Position numbers and translations under genes: made by a program
Part shown: positions 1 through 6,446 of the stretch, one piece after another
Numbering within the stretch: the stretch's first letter is position 1
Layout: each line of letters opens with the position of its first letter
Origin: DASVBJ01 sp036375895
GTDB taxonomy: Bacteria > Actinomycetota > Actinomycetes > JACCUZ01
Direction of reading: 5' to 3'
NCBI GenBank assembly: GCA_036375895.1
Contig: DASVBJ010000119.1
Coordinates: forward strand, 1-14,981
DNA length: 14,981 nucleotides
The notes under the pieces: generated by a model
Databases searched by the model: none
Told to the model about the DNA's origin: nothing
Seen by the model: the letters and a program-made list of their open reading frames with translations, nothing else

Positions 1-866
1 ACCTCCGGCTCGACGCCGACGAACGCGTAGCTGACGAGCCGCATGCGGACCGGCAGCCCGAGCTCCTCTGCGGTCTCCTCCGCGGCGAGGATGCACGCGG
101 TCGCGCCGTCGTTGAGGCCGGCCGCGTTGCCTGCCGTGACCCGGCCGTGCGGCCGGAACGGCGTCTTCAGCGTCGCGAGGTCCTCGAGGGTGGTGCCGGG
201 CCGCGGCGGCTCGTCCTTGGTGGCGAGGCCGTAGCCCTGCTCGGTGTTGCGCGTCGCCACCGGCACGAGGTCAGGCTCGATCTTGCCGTTGGCGTAGGCC
301 TTGGCGAGCTTCTCCTGGCTGGCGACGGCGAACGCGTCGCAGCGCTCCTTGCTGAGGTGCGGGTAGCGGTCGTGCAGGTTCTCGGCCGTCGAGCCCATGA
401 CGAGCGCCGAGGGGTCGACGAGCTTCTCCGCGATGATGCGCGGGTTGGGGTCGACGCCCTCGCCCATCGGGTGGTGCCCCATGTGCTCGACGCCGCCCGC
501 GATCACCACGTCGTACGCGCCGAAGGCGATGCCGCCCGCGGTGGTCGTCACCGCCGTCATGGCACCGGCACACATGCGGTCGATCGCGTAGCCGGGCACC
601 GTCTTGGGCAGGCCGGACAGCAGCGCGGCGAGCCGGCCGATGGTCAGGCCCTGGTCGCCGGTCTGGGTGGTCGCCGCGATGGCGACGTCGTCGACGCGCT
701 CCGGCGGCAGCTCGGGGTGGCGGCGCATCAGCTCGCGGATGCACTTGATGACCAGGTCGTCGGCGCGGGTCTCGGCGTACATGCCCTTGGGGCCTGCCTT
801 GCCGAAGGGGGTGCGCACGCCGTCGACGAAGACGACGTCGCGCAGCTGCTTGGGCTCACGGGGCAC
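1..866 (-). CDS. fadA: Acetyl-CoA C-acetyltransferase / thiolase (FadA type), 3' end outside the window
   Basis: Thiolase-superfamily enzyme, expected to cleave 3-ketoacyl-CoA with CoA (beta-oxidation) or to condense acetyl-CoA units. The GTG start at 866 follows a strong AGGAGG five bases upstream, and the protein opens MPREPKQLRDVVFVDGVRTP. The N-terminal thiolase domain is clear: the nucleophile Cys99 sits in AIDRMCAGAM, followed by a GGVEHMG motif and a NAAGLNDGA-type motif close to the window edge. About 288 codons are present. Thiolases usually run near 400 residues, so roughly the last 110, including the C-terminal His and second Cys active-site motifs, lie beyond base 1. FadA is favoured because this class in Actinobacteria is typically followed by a fadB-type multifunctional protein, but that neighbour cannot be seen. 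A palindromic candidate operator lies 48 bp upstream of the start. Confidence 0.93.
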   Translation of the reverse strand, partial: MPREPKQLRDVVFVDGVRTPFGKAGPKGMYAETRADDLVIKCIRELMRRHPELPPERVDDVAIAATTQTGDQGLTIGRLAALLSGLPKTVPGYAIDRMCAGAMTAVTTTAGGIAFGAYDVVIAGGVEHMGHHPMGEGVDPNPRIIAEKLVDPSALVMGSTAENLHDRYPHLSKERCDAFAVASQEKLAKAYANGKIEPDLVPVATRNTEQGYGLATKDEPPRPGTTLEDLATLKTPFRPHGRVTAGNAAGLNDGATACILAAEETAEELGLPVRMRLVSYAFVGVEPE

Positions 867-913
867 GGGTGCCTCCTGTTGGGGTCGGCGGGGGAGACGT
901 GCTCGGGGTCGAT

Positions 914-929
914 GCTACTCGTCAGTAAC
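914..929 (-). promoter_or_regulatory. Candidate TetR-family operator upstream of the thiolase
   Basis: Read on the minus strand this is GTTACT, GACG, AGTAGC: an imperfect palindrome with 5 of 6 arm positions matching and TACT/AGTA cores around a 4-bp centre. It lies 48 bp upstream of the thiolase GTG, where a repressor would cover the promoter. The overall shape resembles operators of TetR-type fatty-acid catabolism repressors in Actinobacteria. No regulator gene is visible in the window, so the assignment is inference. Confidence 0.4.
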
Positions 930-959
930 AACGACGGCCACCCGGGTCAGGTGACGGCC

Positions 960-983
960 GATCGCCGGCCTCCACCGGCGATC
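960..983 (-). terminator. Perfect 9-bp stem-loop between the reductase and the thiolase
   Basis: Arms GATCGCCGG and CCGGCGATC are exact reverse complements around a 6-base loop. The hairpin lies about 70 bases downstream of the reductase stop codon and 94 bases upstream of the thiolase start, both on the minus strand. There is no T-tract, which is common for intrinsic terminators in high-GC actinobacteria. It is most likely a transcription end or insulator; a regulatory role for the thiolase is possible. Confidence 0.45.
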
Positions 984-1053
984 GTGTCGGCCTCCCCGCG
1001 ACCTCACACTGGCGATCTTGATGCGACCCGTGCGGACTGCCGGGCCCGCAGGG

Positions 1054-1623
1054 TCAGCGGTGCCGGCGGTACTGCAGCTCGAGGACCCCGTTGCTGGAGG
1101 CGGTGCTGGAGACCAGGTCGAGCCGGTAGGACTTGGGGACGTCGTCGAACAGCAGGGTGCCCTCGCCCGTGACGTAGGGGTACATGCTCAGGTGCCACTC
1201 GTCGATCAGGTCGAGCCCCATGAGTGACCGCCAGAGGCTGACGCCGCCCCAGACCACGATGTGGCCGTCGCCGCCCAGCCTGAGCTTGTCGATCTCTTCT
1301 GCGGTGTCACCAGCGGTGATGGTGGTGTTGGCCCAGTCGGCCGTCTCCAGGGTCCGGGAGAAGACGACCTTGCGCCCGCGGTTCAGGATGTCGGCCCACG
1401 GGTGGTCGGGGTTCGCCGGGAGGTGTGCGGCCATGCCCTCGTAGGTGGTGCGACCCATGATGTGCGCGTACGCGCCCTGGAGAAAGCCGAGTGTCTGCTC
1501 GTCATGGTCCGGGCCGCCGTGCAGGTCGAGCAGCTCGAAGCAGAAGTCCCAGTACTCGGTGCCCTCGTCGGCGAGAAGGCCGTTGAGCGAGTAGTTGAAC
1601 ACCGTCGCGACCAGCTTCCGCAT
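1054..1623 (-). CDS. Dihydrofolate reductase family protein (RibD C-terminal-like domain)
   Basis: 189-residue single-domain protein of the RibD_C/DHFR-like fold, a group of NAD(P)H-dependent reductases whose members outside folate and riboflavin synthesis mostly have unknown substrates. Visible family features are the opening MRKLVATVFNYSLNG strand, MGRTTYEGM (56-64), VVFSRTLE (86-93), the nucleotide-binding VWGGVSLWRSL (124-134), and the LIDEWHLSMYPYVTGEGTLL strand region near 139-158. Its length fits the family. The ATG at 1623 is preceded by AAGGAG with an 8-base spacer. It appears to be monocistronic, with a 120-bp gap from the methyltransferase upstream and a hairpin downstream. It is not a housekeeping folA; the physiological substrate cannot be read from the sequence. 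Confidence 0.87.
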   Translation of the reverse strand: MRKLVATVFNYSLNGLLADEGTEYWDFCFELLDLHGGPDHDEQTLGFLQGAYAHIMGRTTYEGMAAHLPANPDHPWADILNRGRKVVFSRTLETADWANTTITAGDTAEEIDKLRLGGDGHIVVWGGVSLWRSLMGLDLIDEWHLSMYPYVTGEGTLLFDDVPKSYRLDLVSSTASSNGVLELQYRRHR

Positions 1624-1744
1624 GATCAGAACTCCTTGGTCTCGGGTCGTCTGGGACCGTGCTTGTCAGTGCCTCAGACGTCACTGCCGCCCGGAAGTCA
1701 TCGGTGCCCGGTCAACTGGCCGGTTGCGCGGTCAGGCACCGAGC

Positions 1745-2509
1745 TCACCGGTCCCACCAGAGGACGACGGACTCGCGCGGGCCGGGCGGATGCGCGTCCA
1801 GCAGGGCCGCCACCTCCGGCTCGCGCTCGACCGGGAGGCAGAGCCGACGGCGGGTGAACGCGACGTACGCCGGCCGTAGCGGGCCGTCGAGGGCGACGGC
1901 GGGTCTCGTCCACCGCACTGCCCGCGGGGTGATGCCGTGCTCGCGCAGCACCGCCTCGGCCAGCTCGGCGGTCGGGCCGTCGGGCCGCGGCTGGTGGTGG
2001 AAGCGCTCCCACAGCGGACCCATGCCGACCCACGGATGCCGGTCGGAGAGCTCGATCAGCACCCGCCGCCGCGCGTGGTCGTGCAGGGCGGTCGCGAACT
2101 CGCCGAGGTCGGGGACGTTGTAGGCGACGTGCGCGCACACGACGACGTCGCACACCGGCACCTCGGGGGCCACGTCCGGCCAGGTCCCGTCGTACGCCGT
2201 GACGGGCACCCCGGCGTCGGCGGCCGCGGCGCGCAGCGCGTCCAGCATCGACGGCTGCGAGTCGACGGCCACCAGCAGTCCGGGTGACAGCGGCAGGCTG
2301 GCCGCGCCCGCGCCACATCCGACGTCGAGCACCGACCCGCCGTGGGGGAGCACGTCCCGGGCCAGGTCCAGCAAGGGGGAGGGGGCGGCCCCGCCGACCC
2401 GGAACAGCTCGGGCGGCAAGCCGTACGGGGACTCCGGGGCGGCGGCGAGGATCTCGGGGTCGATGGCCCACGCTGCCAGCTGGTCGGCCCAGAGCTGCGA
2501 CGCGCTCAT
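1745..2509 (-). CDS. Class I SAM-dependent methyltransferase
   Basis: 254-residue Rossmann-fold methyltransferase. Motif I is VLDVGCGAGA (60-69), the acidic ribose-binding residue is Asp83 in LLVAVDSQPSML, and a motif near 120-135 (CDVVVCAHVAYNVPDL) corresponds to the strand-4 region. The C-terminal part is a family-variable substrate region, and the substrate is unknown. The ATG overlaps the stop of the upstream AlkD-type gene as ATGA, so the two are translationally coupled in one operon. No good Shine-Dalgarno is needed or seen. Pairing with a base-excision glycosylase could suggest a nucleic-acid or detoxification role, but this class is too diverse to assign. Confidence 0.85.
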   Translation of the reverse strand: MSASQLWADQLAAWAIDPEILAAAPESPYGLPPELFRVGGAAPSPLLDLARDVLPHGGSVLDVGCGAGAASLPLSPGLLVAVDSQPSMLDALRAAAADAGVPVTAYDGTWPDVAPEVPVCDVVVCAHVAYNVPDLGEFATALHDHARRRVLIELSDRHPWVGMGPLWERFHHQPRPDGPTAELAEAVLREHGITPRAVRWTRPAVALDGPLRPAYVAFTRRRLCLPVEREPEVAALLDAHPPGPRESVVLWWDR

Positions 2510-3210
2510 GCGGCGCCCAGGTGCTTGAGAGCCTCGCGCCGGGACAACGTGCTGAGCCGGTCGGCGTGGGCATCGACGAAGGCCCGCACCCAGTCAGGGT
2601 CGACGCGGGCGTGCTGGCGCAGCGCCCAGCCGATCGCCTTGCGCAGGAAGAAGTCGCGGTCGTCGAGGCTCGGCTCGATGCAGGCCGCGAGCAGATCGGG
2701 GTCGGTGCGGTCCTTAGCCATCAGCTGGCAGATGATCGATGTGCGGCGCAGCCACAGGTCCTCGGCCCTGCTCCATCCGAGCACCACCGGCCGGGTCGGC
2801 CCGGGATGCGTGAGCAGGATGGGCCCGACCTTGTGCACGGCCAGGTCGTCGACGACGTCCCACCAGGCACCGGTGACGACGAGGTGCTCGTAGAGCGGCA
2901 GGACCGCGGGGTCCTGGTGGCCCCGGTAGAGCCGGTCGCCGGCCAGCGCCAGCGCGGCGTACAACTCCTCGCGGTGGGTGGCCTCGGCCCACAGGGCCCG
3001 CACCGTGTCCTCCCACGTCGCGCGGTCGGCCAGCGGGTGGGCCCGCAGCACGGCACCGAACACCTTGCGCGCGGCCGGGGCCGGTACCCCGTAGAAGGGC
3101 AGCGCCGACTTCATGTAGGCCTGCATGGCCGGGGCCCGCGACGGGTCGGCAGCCGCGGCGAGCCCGTGGCGCACGGCGTCGATCAGGGTCCGGTCCGCCG
3201 CCACGCGCAC
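2506..3210 (-). CDS. AlkD-like DNA alkylation repair glycosylase (HEAT-like repeats)
   Basis: 234-residue all-helical protein of the AlkC/AlkD DNA glycosylase family, which excises bulky or cationic alkylated purines such as N3- and N7-alkyl adducts without base flipping. Residues aligning with the Bacillus cereus AlkD active site are present at identical spacing: Trp117, Asp121, Arg156 and Trp195 (B. cereus Trp109, Asp113, Arg148, Trp187; constant offset of 8). The context motifs are GAWWDVVDDLAVH, WLRRTSII and FFLRKAIGWALRQH. It is therefore probably catalytically competent. The start is GTG at 3210, two codons after an in-frame TAG; a second GTG at 3204 is possible. No clear ribosome binding site is visible. 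It is followed by the methyltransferase with a 4-bp ATGA overlap and preceded by a palindrome-rich gap. Confidence 0.92.
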   Translation of the reverse strand: MRVAADRTLIDAVRHGLAAAADPSRAPAMQAYMKSALPFYGVPAPAARKVFGAVLRAHPLADRATWEDTVRALWAEATHREELYAALALAGDRLYRGHQDPAVLPLYEHLVVTGAWWDVVDDLAVHKVGPILLTHPGPTRPVVLGWSRAEDLWLRRTSIICQLMAKDRTDPDLLAACIEPSLDDRDFFLRKAIGWALRQHARVDPDWVRAFVDAHADRLSTLSRREALKHLGAA

Positions 3211-3219
3211 ACGCTAGCG

Positions 3220-3235
3220 GGCCGGGCACCCGGCC
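3220..3235. repeat. GC-rich perfect palindrome just upstream of the AlkD-like gene
   Basis: GGCCGGG and CCCGGCC form a perfect 7-bp inverted repeat around CA. It sits 10 bases upstream of the GTG start of the AlkD-like gene, adjoining an 8-bp palindrome CGCTAGCG at 3212-3219. It could fold in the leader RNA or act as a binding site. It is part of the palindrome cluster spanning 3211-3370. Confidence 0.5.
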
Positions 3236-3240
3236 GTTTC

Positions 3241-3322
3241 GCGTACCGACCGGCACACAGCAGCGCGGTCCTGGGCCGCCGAGGGGGCCCAGACGGGCGT
3301 CACCGTGTGCCGGTCGGTACGC
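3241..3322. repeat. Perfect 18-bp inverted repeat with a nested hairpin
   Basis: The left arm at 3241-3258 (GCGTACCGACCGGCACAC) and right arm at 3305-3322 are exact reverse complements. The 46 bp between them contain a second hairpin: CTGGGCC at 3271-3277 and GGCCCAG at 3286-3292 with an 8-base loop. The whole unit lies between the stop of the cupredoxin lipoprotein gene and the start of the AlkD-like gene, both on the minus strand. In RNA it would fold as a long stem capped by an inner hairpin; in DNA it could be a cruciform or a paired operator. I do not recognise a named element here. Confidence 0.8.
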
Positions 3323-3342
3323 AAGGCGGGGCGTGCCGGCAC

Positions 3343-3370
3343 CCGCTGCCGGTCAGGAGACCGGCAGCGG
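3343..3370 (-). terminator. 12-bp stem-loop overlapping the stop codon of the lipoprotein gene
   Basis: Arms CCGCTGCCGGTC (3343-3354) and GACCGGCAGCGG (3359-3370) pair perfectly around a 4-base loop. The stop codon at 3353-3355 lies inside the structure, so the last codons of the gene are part of the stem. It is directly followed on the minus strand by a 10-bp palindrome, GTGCCGGCAC (3333-3342). No T-tract follows. It is probably a transcription terminator or a 3'-end stabiliser of the efeU-lipoprotein mRNA. Confidence 0.65.
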
Positions 3371-4054
3371 CTTCTCCACCTCGGCGGTGCCGCCCTCGAC
3401 CTTCACGGTCCAGGTGCCCGACTGGGCGAGCTCGACGACGGCCTCGCCGTCCTTGCCGGCCGCCACGTCGAACTCCTCGACGACCTTGCCGCTCGGGTCC
3501 AGGACCTCGAGGGTGCGGGTGCCGTCGGTGGTGTTCTCGAGCTTGAACTCGATCTTCTCGCCCTTGGTGGCCTTCGCGCCGTCGAGGCCGGTCACGCCGG
3601 CAGCGGAGACGGCGACCTCGATCTCGCGGTCGTACGCGCCATCCTCCGAGGTGCTCGCGGCCGCGCCGGCGACCGTGACCTTCTGGCGGATGCCGTCACC
3701 CTTCTGGCCCGGCTTGCAGGCGATCTCGTAGGTGCCGCCGGACAGCTTCACCTTCAGGTCGCGGGACGTGCCGGGGCCGATGTTCTCGACCTCGCTGACG
3801 ACCTTGGTGAACTTGCCGTCCTTCTCGGCGTAGACGTAGACCTCGGTGACCTTGCTGCCCTCGTTCTTCACCTTGAACGTCGTGGTGCCGGCCTGCAGGT
3901 CGGTCTTCTCCACGACGCAGGCGTCGTCCTTGGCGCTGACCCCGACGCTGGCGCCCGCGGGTGACGAGTCGTCGCCGCAGGCGGCCAGGACAGGGACGGC
4001 GAGCAGGGACAGCAGTCCGAGCGCGGCGTGGGGGAGCGAGCGGGACGAGGGCAT
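3353..4054 (-). CDS. Cupredoxin-type lipoprotein, EfeO-like N-domain without the M75 domain
   Basis: 233-residue exported lipoprotein: a signal peptide ends in lipobox LAAC with lipidated Cys26, so it should be anchored to the outer face of the membrane. Residues about 44-128 resemble the EfeO cupredoxin domain: the start CVVEKTDLQAGTTTFKVKNEG, then TEVYVY, GPGTSRDLKVKL, and GTYEIACKPG, with Cys46 and Cys113 as probable metal ligands and Glu71 a further candidate. Residues about 141-222 look like a second beta-sandwich lacking cysteines. Full EfeO has an M75 imelysin-type domain, which is absent here. The gene starts 62 bp after efeU and has GGAG 7 bases before its ATG, so the two form one operon. 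A role delivering iron to, or handling metal for, EfeU is inferred from context. Confidence 0.8.
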   Translation of the reverse strand: MPSSRSLPHAALGLLSLLAVPVLAACGDDSSPAGASVGVSAKDDACVVEKTDLQAGTTTFKVKNEGSKVTEVYVYAEKDGKFTKVVSEVENIGPGTSRDLKVKLSGGTYEIACKPGQKGDGIRQKVTVAGAAASTSEDGAYDREIEVAVSAAGVTGLDGAKATKGEKIEFKLENTTDGTRTLEVLDPSGKVVEEFDVAAGKDGEAVVELAQSGTWTVKVEGGTAEVEKPLPVS

Positions 4055-4116
4055 GCGGGATCTCCGTGAGGCTTGCGGTGTGGGCAGGAGCGGGTGACGG
4101 CGCCGAGCTGGGAGGC

Positions 4117-4989
4117 TCAGCTCGTGGGGGACGTGGTCGGCGAGGGCGCCGGGGCCGGGTGCGGCTGCGGGGCCGGCGCCGGGGCGGGCGCGGGGCGGGC
4201 GGGCCGGAAGAAGAGCACCATCACCGGCACGAGGTAGAGCAGCCAGGCGGCGGCCTCCAGCCAGGTGGTCGCCGGGCTGAAGTTGAAGACGCCCTTCAGC
4301 AGCGCGCCATACCAGCTGTCCGGCGGGACCGCGCCGGTCACGTCGAAGGCGAGCGACCCGAGGCCGGGCAGGTCGCCGGCCTCTTGCAGGTCGTGCACGC
4401 CGTAGGCGAACACCCCCGCTGCGACGACGATCAGGCCGGCGCCGGTCCAGGTGAAGAACTTTGCGAGGTTGATGGTGACCGCGCGGCGGTAGAGGAGCCA
4501 GCCGAGGACCACGGCGGTGGCGATGCCGAGCGTGGCCCCGACGATCGGGGTGACGCCGGAGCCGCTGGCCTGGGCTGCGGCCCAGAGGAACATCGAGGTC
4601 TCGAGGCCCTCACGGGCCACGGCGATGAACGACGTGAGGGCCAGCGCGAGCGCGCCCACGGTGAGCGCCGTGTCGAGCTTGCCGTGCAGCTCGGCCTTGA
4701 GGAACCGGGCCGTGCGGCGCATCCAGAAGATCATCCAGGTGACGAACCCCACCGCGGCGATGGACATCAGCCCGCCGAACCGCTCCTGCGCCTCGAAGGA
4801 CAGGTGGTTGGAGGTGAAGGTGAGGAGGGCGCCGAAGGCCAGGCTCAGCGCGACCGCGACCCCGATGCCGGTCCAGACGCTGCCGAGCCGGGACCGGTTT
4901 CCCGTCTTCACGAGGTAGGCCACGAGGATGCTCACGACGAGCGTTGCCTCGAGGCCCTCGCGGAGCCCGATGAGGAAGTTGGCGAGCAC
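4117..4989 (-). CDS. efeU: EfeU/FTR1-family iron permease
   Basis: 290-residue polytopic membrane protein with the two REGLE motifs of the FTR1/EfeU iron permeases: residues 10-14 in the first helix and 126-130 in a later helix. Their glutamates form the iron-translocating centre. About seven hydrophobic segments are visible between residues 1 and 262. The tail (about 263-290) is a low-complexity Pro/Ala run with one His. The start is taken as GTG at 4989 because GGAGGG lies 9 bases upstream and the REGLE helix begins at once. The open frame continues upstream through the iron box and the end of the RNase D gene, but that extension is not plausible protein. Expression is probably iron-repressed through the box at 5016-5037. 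The second gene of the unit is a cupredoxin lipoprotein; no efeB is present. Confidence 0.93.
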   Translation of the reverse strand: MLANFLIGLREGLEATLVVSILVAYLVKTGNRSRLGSVWTGIGVAVALSLAFGALLTFTSNHLSFEAQERFGGLMSIAAVGFVTWMIFWMRRTARFLKAELHGKLDTALTVGALALALTSFIAVAREGLETSMFLWAAAQASGSGVTPIVGATLGIATAVVLGWLLYRRAVTINLAKFFTWTGAGLIVVAAGVFAYGVHDLQEAGDLPGLGSLAFDVTGAVPPDSWYGALLKGVFNFSPATTWLEAAAWLLYLVPVMVLFFRPARPAPAPAPAPQPHPAPAPSPTTSPTS

Positions 4990-5015
4990 GCGGATGTTCC
5001 CTCCGAACGACTGCT

Positions 5016-5037
5016 GGTTAGGCAAACCTAACCTAAC
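5016..5037 (-). promoter_or_regulatory. Iron box (DtxR/IdeR-type operator) for efeU
   Basis: The site contains perfect 7-bp arms GGTTAGG and CCTAACC around CAAA, plus an overlapping TTAGGTTAGG run. Against the 19-bp consensus TTAGGTTAGGCTAACCTAA two registers offset by 6 bp match at 15 and 14 positions by hand count, as expected where two repressor dimers bind offset. It lies 26 bp upstream of the efeU GTG and overlaps a possible -10 (TAGGTT), so repression by iron-loaded DtxR/IdeR would block transcription. The repressor gene is not in the window. Confidence 0.85.
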
Positions 5038-5084
5038 TGGTCGGCGAAGGGAAATCGCAAGCCCGCCGTTGCGGAAATCGGCCG

Positions 5085-6365
5085 TCAGGCGAGCGGGGGC
5101 TCGTCCTCGTGCAGCACGGCCCGCTCCAGCGCCTTCGCCAGCGCCGTCGCGGTGAGGTCGACCTGCCACGTCCGGGCGCCGTGGGCGCGCAGGAATCCGG
5201 CGACGGTGGGTACGTCGAGGTCGGCAGGCGGACTCCAGGCCAGCCGGCGCACCGTGTCCGGTGCCAGCAGGTTCTCCGTGGGCAGGCCGTGCTCGTCGGC
5301 GATGGCGGCCACCGCGGGCCGGGCCGCGGCGAGCCGAGCCGCGGCGTGCGGGTCGCGCTCGGCCCAGCTGCGCGCCGGCGGTGGCCCGTCGTGGGCGGCC
5401 TTCAGCTCCGGGAGCGCCCGGTCGGGCAGTCCGCGGGCGGCCTCGACCGCGGCGAACCAGGTACGGACGTGGCGGCGCAGCGAGCGGCCGTTGAAGACGG
5501 ACAGCTTGAGCAGGTCGTCCTCCGTGGCCGGCATGGCCAGGGCGGCTTCGACGATCGCGGCGTCGGGAAGCACCCGTCCGGGGGAGATGTCGCGTCGTCG
5601 GGCGATGTCGTCGCGGGTCTCCCACAACGAGCGGACCACGGCGAGCTGGCGGCGTGTCCGCACCCGGTGCATGCCGGAGGTGCGCCGCCACGGGTCCTGG
5701 CGTGGCGCCGGTGCGGGCGACGCGGCGATGGCGGCGAACTCCTGCTCGGCCCAAGCACGCTTGCCCTGCTCGTCGAGCTGGTCGGCAAGCCGGTGGCGCA
5801 GCTCGACGAGCACCTCGACGTCGAGCGCCGCGTAGCGCAGCCACGGCTCGGGCAGCGGACGGGTCGACCAGTCGGCGGCCGAGTGGCCCTTCTCAAGGGA
5901 CAGCCCCAGGACCTCCTCGACCATGGAGCCCAGCCCGACCTTGGGGTAGCCCAGCAGGCGCCCGGCGAGCTCGGTGTCGAACACCCGCTGCGGTCGCAGG
6001 CCGAGCTCGGCGAGGCATGGGAGGTCCTGCGACGCCGCGTGCAGCACCCACTCGTCCCCCTCGAGGGCCGCGCCCAGTGCGGACAGGTCGGTCAGGTCGA
6101 CCGGGTCGATGAGCACCGTGCCCACGTCGTCGCGGCGCAGCTGCACGAGGTAGGCCCGTTGCCCGTAGCGGTAGCCCGAGGCCCGCTCGGCGTCCACCGC
6201 GACCGGCCCGTGCCCGGCCCGGAAGGCCTCGATCACCTCCGCGAGCTGCTCGGGTCTCGTCAGGGGGCTGGGCACGCCGTCACGCGGCTCGACGAGGGGT
6301 ACCGGCCCCTCGGTGTCGACCGGCGCCGTCTGCGTGGTGCTCGACGGGTCTGTCACACCGGTCAC
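5085..6365 (-). CDS. rnd: Ribonuclease D-like 3'-5' exonuclease with HRDC domain
   Basis: 426-residue protein of the RNase D family, which trims RNA 3' ends. The DEDDy catalytic set is complete: Asp58 and Glu60 in VAVDAERA, Asp114 in AASQDLPCLAE, and Tyr178 with Asp182 in YAALDVEVLVEL. An HRDC domain follows at about 218-295 (RRQLAVVRSLWETRDDIARR and later LLKLSVFNGRSLRRH). A further helical C-terminal region is typical of actinobacterial members. The GTG start at 6365 has no obvious ribosome binding site, so a leaderless message or a nearby alternative GTG at 6353 is possible. The gene lies downstream of the response regulator with an 81-bp gap and ends 47 bp before the efeU iron box. Grouping with DUF3000 and hemE resembles that in other Actinobacteria. 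Confidence 0.93.
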   Translation of the reverse strand: MTGVTDPSSTTQTAPVDTEGPVPLVEPRDGVPSPLTRPEQLAEVIEAFRAGHGPVAVDAERASGYRYGQRAYLVQLRRDDVGTVLIDPVDLTDLSALGAALEGDEWVLHAASQDLPCLAELGLRPQRVFDTELAGRLLGYPKVGLGSMVEEVLGLSLEKGHSAADWSTRPLPEPWLRYAALDVEVLVELRHRLADQLDEQGKRAWAEQEFAAIAASPAPAPRQDPWRRTSGMHRVRTRRQLAVVRSLWETRDDIARRRDISPGRVLPDAAIVEAALAMPATEDDLLKLSVFNGRSLRRHVRTWFAAVEAARGLPDRALPELKAAHDGPPPARSWAERDPHAAARLAAARPAVAAIADEHGLPTENLLAPDTVRRLAWSPPADLDVPTVAGFLRAHGARTWQVDLTATALAKALERAVLHEDEPPLA

Positions 6366-6446
6366 CGTACGGCGTCATCGGTGGAGGTGGTTGCACGCGG
6401 TCGCGGCGCGTCACCCGGCGTACGTCGAGGGGCCGGGCCGGGAAGG

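Noticed and set aside
1714..1725. AACTGGCCGGTT near-palindrome between the methyltransferase and reductase genes
   Set aside because: It is imperfect, short and GC-driven; nothing links it to a promoter or terminator.
4990..5844. Upstream extension of the efeU frame to 575 codons
   Set aside because: The extension runs through the iron box and antisense-like through the RNase D gene in another frame, with Arg/Pro/Ala-rich composition; the GTG at 4989 with GGAGGG fits the family start.
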